A stretch of 64,000 nucleotides of DNA from an uncultured Subdoligranulum sp. (GTDB taxonomy: Bacteria > Bacillota > Clostridia > Oscillospirales > Ruminococcaceae): contig NZ_OZ007030.1 of the NCBI RefSeq assembly GCF_963931595.1, positions 984,481-1,048,480 of the forward strand, written 5' to 3'. Below are positions 54,289 through 63,154 of this stretch, piece by piece (the stretch's first letter is position 1; each line of letters begins with the position of its first letter). A program made the translations under genes and the position numbers. The notes under the pieces were generated by a model that ran no database searches, was not told where the DNA came from, and saw only the letters and a list, made by a program, of their open reading frames with translations.

Positions 54289-57063
54289 TTGCCGCAGAAT
54301 TATAATGACACCATCCACAAGATGCAGACGCCCTTTGAGATGCGGGCCGGTCTGCCCAAGAAAGAGCCAAAAATGCTCGAGGACTGGGAGCAGAACCATG
54401 TCTATGAGCAGATGATCCGCAACAACGAGGGCAAACCCCGTTATATCCTGCACGATGGCCCTCCGTATGCCAACGGCAGCATTCACATGGGCACCGCGCT
54501 CAACAAAATCATCAAGGATATCATCATCCGGTATAAGAACATGTCCGGTTTCCAGGCCCCCTATGTGCCTGGTTACGATACCCACGGTCTGCCCATCGAA
54601 CTGAAAGCGCTGGGTTCTCTGGGCGACAAGAAATCCGGCGTCTCCAAGCTGGAACTGCGCAAGATCTGCAAGGAGTTTGCCACCGAGCACATCGGTGTGA
54701 TGAATGAACAGTTCAAACGCCTGGGTGTGCAGGGTGATTTTGAAAATCCCTACCTGACGCTGCGTCCCGAGTTCGAGGCGCGCCAGGTCGAGATTTTCGG
54801 CGAGATGGCGAAAAAGGGCTACATCTACAAGGGCATGAAGGCTGTGTACTGGTGCCCGGAGGACCGCACGGCGCTGGCAGAGGCGGAAATTGAGTACGCC
54901 GAGGATGAGTGCGATTCCATCTATGTGCGTTTCAAACTGACGGGCGATCCCAAGGGCGTGCTGGCCAAGCACAACATCCCGCTGGACAAGGCCTGGATCG
55001 TGATCTGGACCACCACGACCTGGACGCTGCCCGCCAACGTGGCTACCTGCCTGAACCCCGATATTGAGTATGCGTTCGTCAAGATCGGCGACGAGTACCA
55101 TATCATGGCGGCAGAACTGGTCAAGACCACCATGGAATCCTGCCATATCGAGAATTACGAAGTCATGCCGGACACCGTTCACGGCGATGAGCTGGAACTG
55201 ATGGAATACCAGCATCCCTTCCTGGACCGCACGGGTCTTGTGATCCTGGGCGATCATGTTACGCTGGAAGGCGGTACCGGCTGTGTCCACACCGCGCCCG
55301 GCCATGGTGTCGAGGACTTTGAGGTCTGCGTCAATCATTATCCCCAGCTGCCCATCGTGGTGCCTGTGGACGATGCGGGATGCTTGACGGAGGAAGCCGG
55401 CAAAGAGTTCGCCGGTCTGAAAGTCTGGGCGGCTAACAAGGTCATCCTGGAGCATATCAAGCAGTCCGGCCATCTGATGGGCGTACAGCATATCACTCAC
55501 CAGTATCCCCATTGCTGGCGCTGCCATCATCCCATCATCTTCCGTGCTACCGAGCAGTGGTTCTGCTCCATCGACGCCTTCAAGGAAGATGTCTACAAGG
55601 CCATCGACAACGTGCACTGGCAGCCGGCCTGGGGCCATGACCGTATGACGGGCATGGTGCGCGACCGCAGCGACTGGTGCATCAGCCGTCAGCGTGTATG
55701 GGGCGTGCCCATCCCGGTGTTCTACTGCAAGAAGTGCGGCAAGTACCATATCACGGATGCCTCCATCAAAGCGGTTTCCGATCTGTTCCGCAAGGAAGGC
55801 AGCGACGCCTGGTACAAGTATGACGCCAACGAGATCATGCCCAAGACGGAGGTCTGTGAATGCGGCGCTTCCGACTGGGAAAAGGATCCCGATATCATGG
55901 ACGTCTGGTTTGACTCCGGCTCCACCTGGAGCGCTGTCTGCCGGGAGCGTCCCGAACTGACCTGGCCCGTGAATATGTACATGGAGGGCGCCGATCAGTT
56001 CCGCGGCTGGTTCCAGTCCAGCCTGCTGACCTGTGTGGCCACCCAGGGCGTTGCGCCGTACCGGGAGGTGCTGTGCCATGGCTGGGTTGTGGATGCTCAG
56101 GGCAAGCAGATGCACAAGTCTGCCGGCAACGGCATGGAGCCTTCCGAGATCATCCGCGATTACGGCGCCGATATTATTCGCCTGTGGGTCGCCTCCAGCG
56201 ACTACACCGTGGACGTGCGTGCCGGCAAGGAAATTTTCCGTCAGTTGTCGGAAGCCTACCGCAAGATGCGCAATACGGCCCGTTTCATGCTGGGCAACCT
56301 GAGCGACTTCGATCCCAACAAGGATGCCGTTGCGGACGATCAGCTGTATGAGATCGATCGCTGGGCGCTGGAAGCCTGCAATACGCTGACGGCGACCATG
56401 CGGGATGCCTACGATCATTACGATTTCTCCCGTGCCTATCACGCGCTGTACAATTTCTGCGTCATTGATATGTCCAACTTCTATATGGACGTTATCAAGG
56501 ATCGCCTGTACTGTGCGGATGATCATGCCCGCCGCTGCGCGCAGACGGCTCTGTACCGCATCCTGGTGGACTTCACCAAGCTGCTGGCGCCCATCCTCTG
56601 CTTCACCAGCCAGGAAATCTGGAGCTATGTGCCCAAGATGCCCGGTATGAAGGACTATGTTGTCTTTGAGCAGATGCCCGAGGTAAAGCCCGCCGCCGGT
56701 GAGGACTTTACGGCCAAGTGGGATCGCATCATGGCAATCCGCGACGACGTGAAGAAGGTCCTGGAGCAGGCTCGTGCGGACAAACAGATCGGCTCTTCTC
56801 TGGAAGCGGCCCTGACGCTGTATTGCAACGAGGATGTCTACGCCTTCCTGAATGCGATTCCGATGGATGAACTCGCTGACCTCTTCATCGTGTCCCAGGT
56901 CCATCTGGAACAGGGTGAAGGCGGCGTGAAGGGCGTTGTGGAAGGCCTGGGTGTGCAGGCTGCGCATGCCGCAGGTACCAAGTGCCTGCGCTGCTGGAAG
57001 TATGATACTGCCGTCAACAATGACGGTCTGTGCCCGCGTTGCGCAAAGGTTCTGGGAATGTAA
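54289..57063 (+). CDS. ileS: isoleucyl-tRNA synthetase
   Basis: The 924-residue class I synthetase charges tRNA-Ile. It has HDGPPYANGSIHMGTALNK (HIGH motif as HMGT), the editing domain, WFDSGSTW, and the KMSKS motif in the form KQMHKS (606-611). The zinc finger is at the C-terminal end (CLRCWKY...CPRCAKV). Start is a TTG near GAGGAGAGTAGGA. No T-box leader is visible in the 50-base gap after divIVA. It ends the sepF operon at a strong hairpin. Confidence 0.97.
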   Translation: MPQNYNDTIHKMQTPFEMRAGLPKKEPKMLEDWEQNHVYEQMIRNNEGKPRYILHDGPPYANGSIHMGTALNKIIKDIIIRYKNMSGFQAPYVPGYDTHGLPIELKALGSLGDKKSGVSKLELRKICKEFATEHIGVMNEQFKRLGVQGDFENPYLTLRPEFEARQVEIFGEMAKKGYIYKGMKAVYWCPEDRTALAEAEIEYAEDECDSIYVRFKLTGDPKGVLAKHNIPLDKAWIVIWTTTTWTLPANVATCLNPDIEYAFVKIGDEYHIMAAELVKTTMESCHIENYEVMPDTVHGDELELMEYQHPFLDRTGLVILGDHVTLEGGTGCVHTAPGHGVEDFEVCVNHYPQLPIVVPVDDAGCLTEEAGKEFAGLKVWAANKVILEHIKQSGHLMGVQHITHQYPHCWRCHHPIIFRATEQWFCSIDAFKEDVYKAIDNVHWQPAWGHDRMTGMVRDRSDWCISRQRVWGVPIPVFYCKKCGKYHITDASIKAVSDLFRKEGSDAWYKYDANEIMPKTEVCECGASDWEKDPDIMDVWFDSGSTWSAVCRERPELTWPVNMYMEGADQFRGWFQSSLLTCVATQGVAPYREVLCHGWVVDAQGKQMHKSAGNGMEPSEIIRDYGADIIRLWVASSDYTVDVRAGKEIFRQLSEAYRKMRNTARFMLGNLSDFDPNKDAVADDQLYEIDRWALEACNTLTATMRDAYDHYDFSRAYHALYNFCVIDMSNFYMDVIKDRLYCADDHARRCAQTALYRILVDFTKLLAPILCFTSQEIWSYVPKMPGMKDYVVFEQMPEVKPAAGEDFTAKWDRIMAIRDDVKKVLEQARADKQIGSSLEAALTLYCNEDVYAFLNAIPMDELADLFIVSQVHLEQGEGGVKGVVEGLGVQAAHAAGTKCLRCWKYDTAVNNDGLCPRCAKVLGM

Positions 57064-57072
57064 TTTTACTTT

Positions 57073-57111
57073 CAGCGGTGCTTATATTCGTGTAAGCACC
57101 GCTGATTTTTT
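57073..57111 (+). terminator. terminator of ileS, just before lspA
   Basis: CAGCGGTGCTTA (57073-57084) pairs perfectly with TAAGCACCGCTG (57093-57104), followed by ATTTTTTG. The lspA start follows after only 13 bases. Confidence 0.9.
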
Positions 57112-57117
57112 GAAATC

Positions 57118-57639
57118 ATGGGGTTTCCGATGCTTATTTCCTTTTTCTCTGTGTTGGCTGCTGCGGTGCTCGTGGTGGCGGATCAACTGATCAAACAGTG
57201 GGCCACAGCGGTGCTGAAGCCTATGGGGGCAATCACTGTGATGCCTGGCATTCTGGAATTGCGGTACTATCTCAATGACGGAATGGCATTTTCCATGTTG
57301 GCGGGCAAACAGACCTTGCTGATCGGCATGACTTCCATCATGCTGGTGTGCGTTCTTCTGGTACTGCTGTTCCGTAAAATGGGGCCGTGGGAGCGAATTT
57401 CCTGGACGCTGATTCTGGGCGGCGGCATCGGGAATCTGATCGACCGCTTTTTCAATGGGGTCGTGGTGGATTATATCAATGTTCTGTTTGTGAACTTTGC
57501 CGTTTTCAATTTTGCCGATATCTGCATCACCACGGGTGTGATTTTGCTGATGGCCTGGGTTCTCTATGACTCCTTCCGCAATGAAAAACGGGAGAAGGAA
57601 GCAAAACAGCAGGACGGAGCAGCAGATGGAACCGATTGA
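57118..57639 (+). CDS. lspA: lipoprotein signal peptidase (signal peptidase II)
   Basis: LspA removes signal peptides from lipoproteins, such as those at 0.2 and 60.1 kb. The 173-residue protein has four hydrophobic helices and the family motifs: ADQLIKQW, YLNDGMAFSML (for NxGxAF), GNLIDRFFNGVVVDYI and FNFADICITTGV with both catalytic aspartates. The start is unsure: neither the ATG at 57118 nor that at 57130 has a good ribosome binding site, and no promoter is seen after the terminator. Overlaps rluD by 14 bp. Confidence 0.93.
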   Translation: MGFPMLISFFSVLAAAVLVVADQLIKQWATAVLKPMGAITVMPGILELRYYLNDGMAFSMLAGKQTLLIGMTSIMLVCVLLVLLFRKMGPWERISWTLILGGGIGNLIDRFFNGVVVDYINVLFVNFAVFNFADICITTGVILLMAWVLYDSFRNEKREKEAKQQDGAADGTD

Positions 57640-58558
57640 GATCACGGCAGGGCCGCAGGCGGCAGGACGTCTTGACGCCTGGCTGGCAGGGCAATGCGAG
57701 GGAGTGTCCCGCAGTGCTTTGCAGGGCCTGATGGAGCAGAATCTGGTCACAAGGGACGGACAGCCTGTCAACAAAAAGGACAAAGTGTGTCCGGGTTCCG
57801 TATACCGGGTTCAGCTGCCGGACCCGCAGCCCATTGAGGCGGTTCCCCAGGATATTCCGCTGTCCATCGTGTACGAGGATGCTGACCTGGTGGTGGTCAA
57901 TAAGCCCAAGGGCATGGTGGTGCATCCTGCGCCGGGAAATCCGGATGGTACGCTGGTCAACGCGCTGTTGTATCACTGCGCCGGCCAGTTGTCCGGGATA
58001 GGCGGTGCCATACGCCCGGGCATCGTGCACCGCATTGACAAGGATACCAGCGGTTTGCTGGTGGTGGCCAAAAATGATGCGGCCCATCAGGCATTGAGCA
58101 GCCAGCTGAGCGTGCACAGTATCCACCGCGTTTATCATGCGATTGTGTACGGCAATCTCAAAGAGGACGAGGGCTTTGTGGAAACCTGGCTGGGCCGGGA
58201 TCCCCGGGACCGTAAGAAGATGGCAGTGGTGCCTGAAAATGCCACCGGAGCAAGATATGCCTATACAGGCTGGCGTGTCCTGGAGAGGTTCGGCAACTTC
58301 ACCTATATTGCCTGCAAACTGAAAACAGGGCGCACCCATCAGATCCGTGTACATATGGCGTCCATCGGGCATCCCCTTGCGGGGGATGCAGTGTACGGAC
58401 CGCGCAATTGCATCAAGAGTCTGCAGGGACAGTGTCTGCACGCCAAAGAGTTGGGCTTTGTCCATCCGTCTACAGGAGAATGGATTCAATTTGATTCGCC
58501 GCTTCCCCCTTATTTTACGGATTTTCTGAATCGGCTTAGAAAGGAACACCGTGCATGA
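57626..58558 (+). CDS. rluD: RluD-like 23S rRNA pseudouridine synthase
   Basis: The 310-residue enzyme has an N-terminal S4 domain (RLDAWLAGQCEGVSRSALQGL) and a catalytic domain with GIVHRIDKDTSGLLVVAK (catalytic D138) and TGRTHQIRVHMASIGHPLAGD. In B. subtilis the homologue (ylyB) also follows lspA. The ATG at 57626 is 6 bp after GGAG and overlaps lspA. The stop overlaps the next start (ATGA), so translation is coupled. Confidence 0.93.
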   Translation: MEPIEITAGPQAAGRLDAWLAGQCEGVSRSALQGLMEQNLVTRDGQPVNKKDKVCPGSVYRVQLPDPQPIEAVPQDIPLSIVYEDADLVVVNKPKGMVVHPAPGNPDGTLVNALLYHCAGQLSGIGGAIRPGIVHRIDKDTSGLLVVAKNDAAHQALSSQLSVHSIHRVYHAIVYGNLKEDEGFVETWLGRDPRDRKKMAVVPENATGARYAYTGWRVLERFGNFTYIACKLKTGRTHQIRVHMASIGHPLAGDAVYGPRNCIKSLQGQCLHAKELGFVHPSTGEWIQFDSPLPPYFTDFLNRLRKEHRA

Positions 58559-59385
58559 AATCAGCACTCAGCGATTATCTGGTCATCTGTGATATGGATA
58601 ATACTCTCCTGACCGCCAAGGAAGGACTTCCTGCCTGCAATAAGACGGTTATTCAGCTGTTTATTGAGATGGGGGGATTGTTTACGGTGGCCACCGGCCG
58701 TCCGCCGGAATCGATCCGCGCGGCGCTGGATGGCATTCAGCTTTCTCTGCCAGCCATCTCCTGCAATGGGGCACTGCTCTATGATTTCTCGACGGAATCG
58801 GTGCTGCATCGTTCGACGCTGAACCGGGAACAGGCAACGACGGCGATTGCGGATATCCTGCCCAAATTCCCGCACATGGGCGTGGAAGTCATGGCCGGGA
58901 ACGGTGAAATGTATGTGATCCATGCCAACGAATATACCCATGCGCACCAGGTGGATGAGCATTTGGGCAGCATTGCCTGCCCGATCGAATGTGTGCCGGA
59001 CGGCTGGGTAAAAGTGGTGTTCGCCTCGGACCCGGAGACCATCCGCAAGCTGGGACAGTATGCCAAGACCAAGTACTATGGCCGGGATAATTATTTCCTG
59101 GCAACCAATAACATTTATCTGGAAATCATGCCGGGCGGTGTCAGCAAGGCAACCGGTATGCATGATCTGTGTGCTTTGATGAACCGCTCCCAGAAGAAGA
59201 CCATTGTGATCGGAGATTATTACAATGATCTGGAACTGATGAAGGCAGCAGGGTATGCCGTGGCAGTGGCCAATGCTCCGGCGGAGGTAAAGGCCACGGC
59301 GGATGTTGTGACTACCTGCACCTGCTCTGAGGGTGCGGTCGGCGAGTACTTATATCAGCTGATCCGGAAAGTGACGGATGTTTGA
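58555..59385 (+). CDS. HAD-family (Cof type) phosphatase
   Basis: The 276-residue protein is a HAD superfamily IIB hydrolase: motif I DMDNTLL (D13 and D15), motif II TGR (VATGRPPESIRAAL), motif III lysine region, motif IV GDYYNDLELMKAAG. The C2 cap domain lies between about 85 and 190. Substrate unknown; sugar phosphates are usual. Its start overlaps rluD (ATGA) and it precedes an orphan PTS EIIA domain. Confidence 0.9.
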   Translation: MKSALSDYLVICDMDNTLLTAKEGLPACNKTVIQLFIEMGGLFTVATGRPPESIRAALDGIQLSLPAISCNGALLYDFSTESVLHRSTLNREQATTAIADILPKFPHMGVEVMAGNGEMYVIHANEYTHAHQVDEHLGSIACPIECVPDGWVKVVFASDPETIRKLGQYAKTKYYGRDNYFLATNNIYLEIMPGGVSKATGMHDLCALMNRSQKKTIVIGDYYNDLELMKAAGYAVAVANAPAEVKATADVVTTCTCSEGAVGEYLYQLIRKVTDV

Positions 59386-59409
59386 GGTGCCCGCGGAAGG
59401 GGAGCAACC

Positions 59410-59883
59410 ATGAAAGTATGCGAACTGATGGACCCCAAGGGGATTCTGCTATATGCCAATATTGACAATGCAGCCGATGCGCTGGGTATTTTGGTAGAAC
59501 TGCAGGAGGGAATCGGCGTCATTACCAACGGTACCGCCTATTACAATGCCGTGTGTCAACGGGAAAATTTTGGCGGTACGACCGCAATCGGCGAGGGAAT
59601 TGCACTGCCCCATGCGATCAATGCAGGCGTCTCGGCGCCGGGAATTTCGGCGCTGACGCTGCGGCATGGCGTGGACTGGGGGGCGCCGGACGGCCGCCCG
59701 GTTGACCTGTTGTTTATGATCGCGGTGCCGCCGGAACAGGATAGCCTGCATCTGCAGATTCTGGCACGGCTCGTCAATCTGTTGGGGCGCCATGCATTGG
59801 TGGATGCTTTGCGTCATGCCAGAGGTCCGGAGCGTTTTCTGGAGCTGCTGCAGAAAGTGGAAAATACCTGCTTTGGCGGTTGA
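59410..59883 (+). CDS. PTS fructose-type EIIA domain protein (orphan)
   Basis: The 157-residue single-domain protein matches PTS EIIA of the fructose/mannitol/nitrogen class, with the phosphate-accepting histidine H68 in GEGIALPHAINAGV and the VDLLFMIAVP strand. No EIIB or EIIC is nearby, so it may act as a regulatory domain rather than in sugar uptake. It follows the HAD gene by 24 bp and ends at a terminator. Confidence 0.88.
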   Translation: MKVCELMDPKGILLYANIDNAADALGILVELQEGIGVITNGTAYYNAVCQRENFGGTTAIGEGIALPHAINAGVSAPGISALTLRHGVDWGAPDGRPVDLLFMIAVPPEQDSLHLQILARLVNLLGRHALVDALRHARGPERFLELLQKVENTCFGG

Positions 59884-59890
59884 AGCGGGT

Positions 59891-59930
59891 AAAAAGGCAC
59901 AGATGAAAGAAGTTTCATCTGTGCTTTTTT
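59891..59930 (+). terminator. terminator after the EIIA gene
   Basis: GCACAGATGAAA (59897-59908) pairs with TTTCATCTGTGC (59913-59924), loop GAAG, flanked by AAAAA and TTTTTT. Confidence 0.93.
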
Positions 59931-59995
59931 GTAAAAATTTACTGTATGCACAGGAGAGACGCAAAATCATACATAAATTTTATGCATATAGACGG

Positions 59996-60025
59996 TTGCT
60001 TTAGCGGGATAAAGTGTGGTATACT
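59996..60025 (+). promoter_or_regulatory. promoter of the ABC importer operon
   Basis: TTGCTT (59996-60001), 18 bp, TATACT (60020-60025). Just upstream, ATACATAAATTTTATGCAT (about 59969-59987) is an imperfect palindrome that might be an operator. Confidence 0.6.
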
Positions 60026-60106
60026 TTAAAGCATTAAATCGGAGAAGCGGAGGGAAATACCGGAGAAAAACCGGGCGCTGAACCGATATTGTCTGGAGGA
60101 AGAAAA

Positions 60107-61147
60107 ATGAAAAAAGCAGTTTCCTTACTGGCAGCCGCGACAATGGTCATGGGGCTGGCCGGCTGCGGCAGCACGGCTACAACTTCCAGCAGCACTTCGG
60201 AAGCGGAGTCGGCTGCCAGCACGTCGGAGGTTGCGGCGTCTTCGGAGGCCGAAGCAACCGGTGCGCAGAGCTATACCATCGGCATTTGCCAGCTTGTCCA
60301 GCATGACGCGCTGGATGCCGCTACCCAGGGCTTCAAGGACGCCTTGACCGAAAAACTGGGTGAAGGAAACGTAACCTTTGATGAGCAGAATGCATCCGGT
60401 GATACCGCCAACTGCTCCACCATCATCAACGGATTTGTTTCGTCCGGTGTGGATCTGATCCTGGCCAATGCTACGGCTCCGCTGCAGACCGCCACCCAGG
60501 CAACTTCGGATATTCCCATTCTGGGTACGTCGGTAACGGACTATGCGACGGCCCTGGATATCAGTGACTGGACTGGTACGGTGGGCGGCAATGTGTCCGG
60601 CACTTCGGATCTGGCACCGCTGGATCAGCAGGCGGCTATGATTCAGGAGTTGTTCCCGGATGCCAAGAATGTCGGTCTGCTGTACTGCAGCGCCGAGGCA
60701 AACTCGGTATATCAGTGTGACGTGATTGAGGGGTATCTCACGGATGCCGGCTATACGGTCACCCGCTATGCCTTTACCGATACCAACGATGTCACCTCGG
60801 TGGCACAGACGGCTGCCGACGCTTCGGATGTGATTTACATCCCCACTGACAATACGGCTGCTTCCAACACTGAAGCAATCGCCAATGTGGTGCTGCCCGC
60901 CAAAGTCCCTGTGGTGGCCGGTGAGGAAGGCATCTGCAAGGGCTGCGGTGTGGCGACACTTTCCATCAGCTACTATGATCTGGGCTACCAGACCGGTACG
61001 ATGGCCTATCAGATCCTGGCGGAGGGCGCGGATATTTCCACCATGCCCATTGAATATGCGCCCAATGTGACCAAGAAGTATAATGCCGCGAACTGTGAGG
61101 CACTGGGCATCACGCCTCCGGAAGGATACGAAGCAATCGCTGAGTAA
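60107..61147 (+). CDS. ABC transporter substrate-binding lipoprotein (TrpX/ABC.X4 type)
   Basis: The 346-residue protein has a lipoprotein signal (MKKAVSLLAAATMVMGLAGC), a Ser/Ala/Glu-rich linker to about residue 55, and a type I periplasmic-binding fold (YTIGICQLVQHDALDAATQG; IPILGTSVTDY; DLGYQTGTMAYQIL). This DUF534-like family pairs with permeases such as the next gene; some members bind tryptophan or tyrosine. The ligand here is unknown. ATG at 60107 after GGAGGA. A hairpin follows the gene. Confidence 0.88.
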   Translation: MKKAVSLLAAATMVMGLAGCGSTATTSSSTSEAESAASTSEVAASSEAEATGAQSYTIGICQLVQHDALDAATQGFKDALTEKLGEGNVTFDEQNASGDTANCSTIINGFVSSGVDLILANATAPLQTATQATSDIPILGTSVTDYATALDISDWTGTVGGNVSGTSDLAPLDQQAAMIQELFPDAKNVGLLYCSAEANSVYQCDVIEGYLTDAGYTVTRYAFTDTNDVTSVAQTAADASDVIYIPTDNTAASNTEAIANVVLPAKVPVVAGEEGICKGCGVATLSISYYDLGYQTGTMAYQILAEGADISTMPIEYAPNVTKKYNAANCEALGITPPEGYEAIAE

Positions 61148-61161
61148 AATCATTCATTATG

Positions 61162-61200
61162 ACAGCGGGAAAAGGGGCCGTACCCTTTCCCCGCTGTTTT
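61162..61200 (+). terminator. partial terminator between binding-protein and permease genes
   Basis: A 15-bp stem (61162-61176 with 61183-61197, one mismatch), then TTTT. It would let the binding protein be made in excess of the membrane parts. Confidence 0.7.
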
Positions 61201-61239
61201 GGTGCTTATAATTATGTCTGGATGGAGGATGGATTTCCG

Positions 61240-62187
61240 ATGGAATTTTTGACTTCGCTGCTGAATTCCATGCCCGGTGCTGTGGCACAGGGACTTATTT
61301 GGGGAATTATGGCGATCGGCGTATACATTACCTATCGTGTTCTGGATATTGCCGATCTGACGGTGGATGGCTCGCTGGGAACGGGCGGTGCCGTCTGTGT
61401 GATTCTGGTGCTGAACGGTGTGCCGGTCGGAGCAGCCCTTGTGGCTGCCACTCTGGCCGGCATGCTGGCGGGACTTGTCACGGGGCTGTTCCATACAGCC
61501 TGCGGCATCCCGGCAATTCTCGCTGGTATTCTGACCCAGCTTGCACTTTACTCAGTGAACCTGAGAATCATGGGGACGGGAACCGGGGGCGGTAAGGCCA
61601 ACCTGCCCATCAGTGTAGACAAATATTCCCTACTGGTGTCGGCGCGGTACGTGCGGGAAAAGGCGCTGAACAATCCATTGCTGACCCTGGTGATCTTCTG
61701 CGCGGTGCTGGTGGCTGTCCTGTACTGGTTCTTCGGCACAGAGCTTGGCTGTTCGCTCCGCGCAACCGGCGCCAACCAGAATATGGCCCGTGCACAGGGC
61801 ATCAACACCAGCTTTGCCAAAGTGCTGGGACTGATGATCTCCAACGGCCTGGTGGCACTGTCCGGTGGTCTGCTTGCCCAGTATCAGGGGTTCTCGGACA
61901 TCAATATGGGACGCGGTGCCATTGTGATTGGTCTGGCTGCGGTCATCATCGGTGAGGTCATTTTCAGCAAGATTTTCCGCAATTTTGCCCTGAAACTGAT
62001 TGCAGCCATTATCGGTGCCATTATCTATTACATGGTTATGACTTTCGTTCTGCGGCTGGGCCTGTCCACCGACGACCTCAAATTGCTCACGGCGCTGGTG
62101 GTGGCAGTGTTCCTGACGGTGCCGTACTGGAAGAGTCGCTACTTTACGAAGCCGAGCGTCAAGAAGGGAGGAAAAAACAATGCTTGA
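61240..62187 (+). CDS. ABC transporter permease (TrpY/ABC.X4 type)
   Basis: The 315-residue protein has eight or so hydrophobic helices and belongs to the branched-chain/ribose-like permease group used with DUF534 binding proteins (VYITYRVLDIADLTVDGSLG; LRATGANQNMARAQGINTS; GLAAVIIGEVIF). It forms the channel of the importer. The ATG at 61240 lies 10 bp after GGAGGA. Its 3' end overlaps the ATPase gene by 8 bp. Confidence 0.88.
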   Translation: MEFLTSLLNSMPGAVAQGLIWGIMAIGVYITYRVLDIADLTVDGSLGTGGAVCVILVLNGVPVGAALVAATLAGMLAGLVTGLFHTACGIPAILAGILTQLALYSVNLRIMGTGTGGGKANLPISVDKYSLLVSARYVREKALNNPLLTLVIFCAVLVAVLYWFFGTELGCSLRATGANQNMARAQGINTSFAKVLGLMISNGLVALSGGLLAQYQGFSDINMGRGAIVIGLAAVIIGEVIFSKIFRNFALKLIAAIIGAIIYYMVMTFVLRLGLSTDDLKLLTALVVAVFLTVPYWKSRYFTKPSVKKGGKNNA

Positions 62188-62974
62188 AATCAAAAATGTT
62201 TATAAAACCTTCAACGCCGGCACGGTGAACGAAAAGGTGGCCCTGAACGGCCTGGATCTCAAACTGGAAGACGGAGATTTTGTGACGGTGATTGGCGGCA
62301 ACGGCGCAGGCAAGTCCACCATGCTGAATGCGGTGGCGGGCGTATGGCCGATCGATATGGGCAAAATCATCATTGACGGAAAAGATGTGACACGCCTTTC
62401 GGAGCACCAGCGTGCCAAATACATCGGCCGCGTGTTCCAGGACCCGATGATGGGGACCGCCGCTACCATGGGCATTGATGAAAACCTTGCCCTGGCGGCC
62501 CGGCGCGGTATGGCGCGTACCCTTCGCGTGGGGATTACCAAAAAGGAACACGAGGAATATTACAAGCTGCTGCAGACCCTGGAACTGGGCTTGGAGGATC
62601 GCATGACCAGCAAAGTGGGACTGCTCTCCGGCGGCCAGCGGCAGGCGGTCACCCTCTTGATGGCGACACTGAAAAAGCCCCGCCTGCTGCTGCTGGACGA
62701 ACATACGGCGGCACTGGATCCTAAGACGGCCGCCAAAGTGCTGAGCCTGTCGGATAAGATTGTGCATGAAAACCATCTGACCACTTTGATGATCACGCAT
62801 AATATGAAAGACGCCATTCGTTACGGGAATCGTCTGATCATGATGTACGAGGGCCGTGTGATTTATGATGTGCGCGGTGAGGAAAAGGCAAATCTGAAGG
62901 TGAGTGATCTTCTCAAACGGTTTGAGCAGGTCAGTGACGGAGATTTTGCGAACGATCGGATGCTTTTGTCCTGA
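62180..62974 (+). CDS. ABC transporter ATP-binding protein (TrpZ/ABC.X4 type)
   Basis: The 264-residue ATPase powers the importer. Walker A GGNGAGKST (about 39-47), Q-loop RVFQDPMMG, signature LLSGGQRQAVTLL, Walker B LLLLDEHTAALD and the switch histidine in LMITHNM are all intact. The start overlaps the permease gene, so the two are coupled. Confidence 0.93.
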   Translation: MLEIKNVYKTFNAGTVNEKVALNGLDLKLEDGDFVTVIGGNGAGKSTMLNAVAGVWPIDMGKIIIDGKDVTRLSEHQRAKYIGRVFQDPMMGTAATMGIDENLALAARRGMARTLRVGITKKEHEEYYKLLQTLELGLEDRMTSKVGLLSGGQRQAVTLLMATLKKPRLLLLDEHTAALDPKTAAKVLSLSDKIVHENHLTTLMITHNMKDAIRYGNRLIMMYEGRVIYDVRGEEKANLKVSDLLKRFEQVSDGDFANDRMLLS

Positions 62975-62984
62975 ACTTTTTGAA

Positions 62985-63011
62985 AAGGGCCGGCTGTTTC
63001 AGCCGGCCCTT
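62985..63011 (+). terminator. hairpin terminator of the ABC importer operon
   Basis: AAGGGCCGGCTG (62985-62996) pairs with CAGCCGGCCCTT (63000-63011), loop TTT; the following U-tract is weak. Confidence 0.7.
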
Positions 63012-63054
63012 ATCTGTTATAGTTTTGTAATCCGTTACATTTTTGAGAAATCTG

Positions 63055-63083
63055 TATTCAAAACAAGGTTTTTATGATATAAT
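63055..63083 (+). promoter_or_regulatory. extended -10 promoter of the SGNH-fold gene
   Basis: TGATATAAT (63075-63083) is an extended -10; the -35 (TATTCA, 63055-63060) is poor at 17 bp spacing. A leader of about 65 bases follows. Confidence 0.6.
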
Positions 63084-63154
63084 GGCTATGTTTATACTAG
63101 GTGGTGTATGGCTTAGGGCATCCCACATTCTATCCAAGGAGGTCACGGTTACCG

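Noticed and set aside
53914..56967. 1017-codon reverse open frame
   Set aside because: Shadow of divIVA and ileS; low-complexity His/Gly/Leu-rich translation with no family motif.
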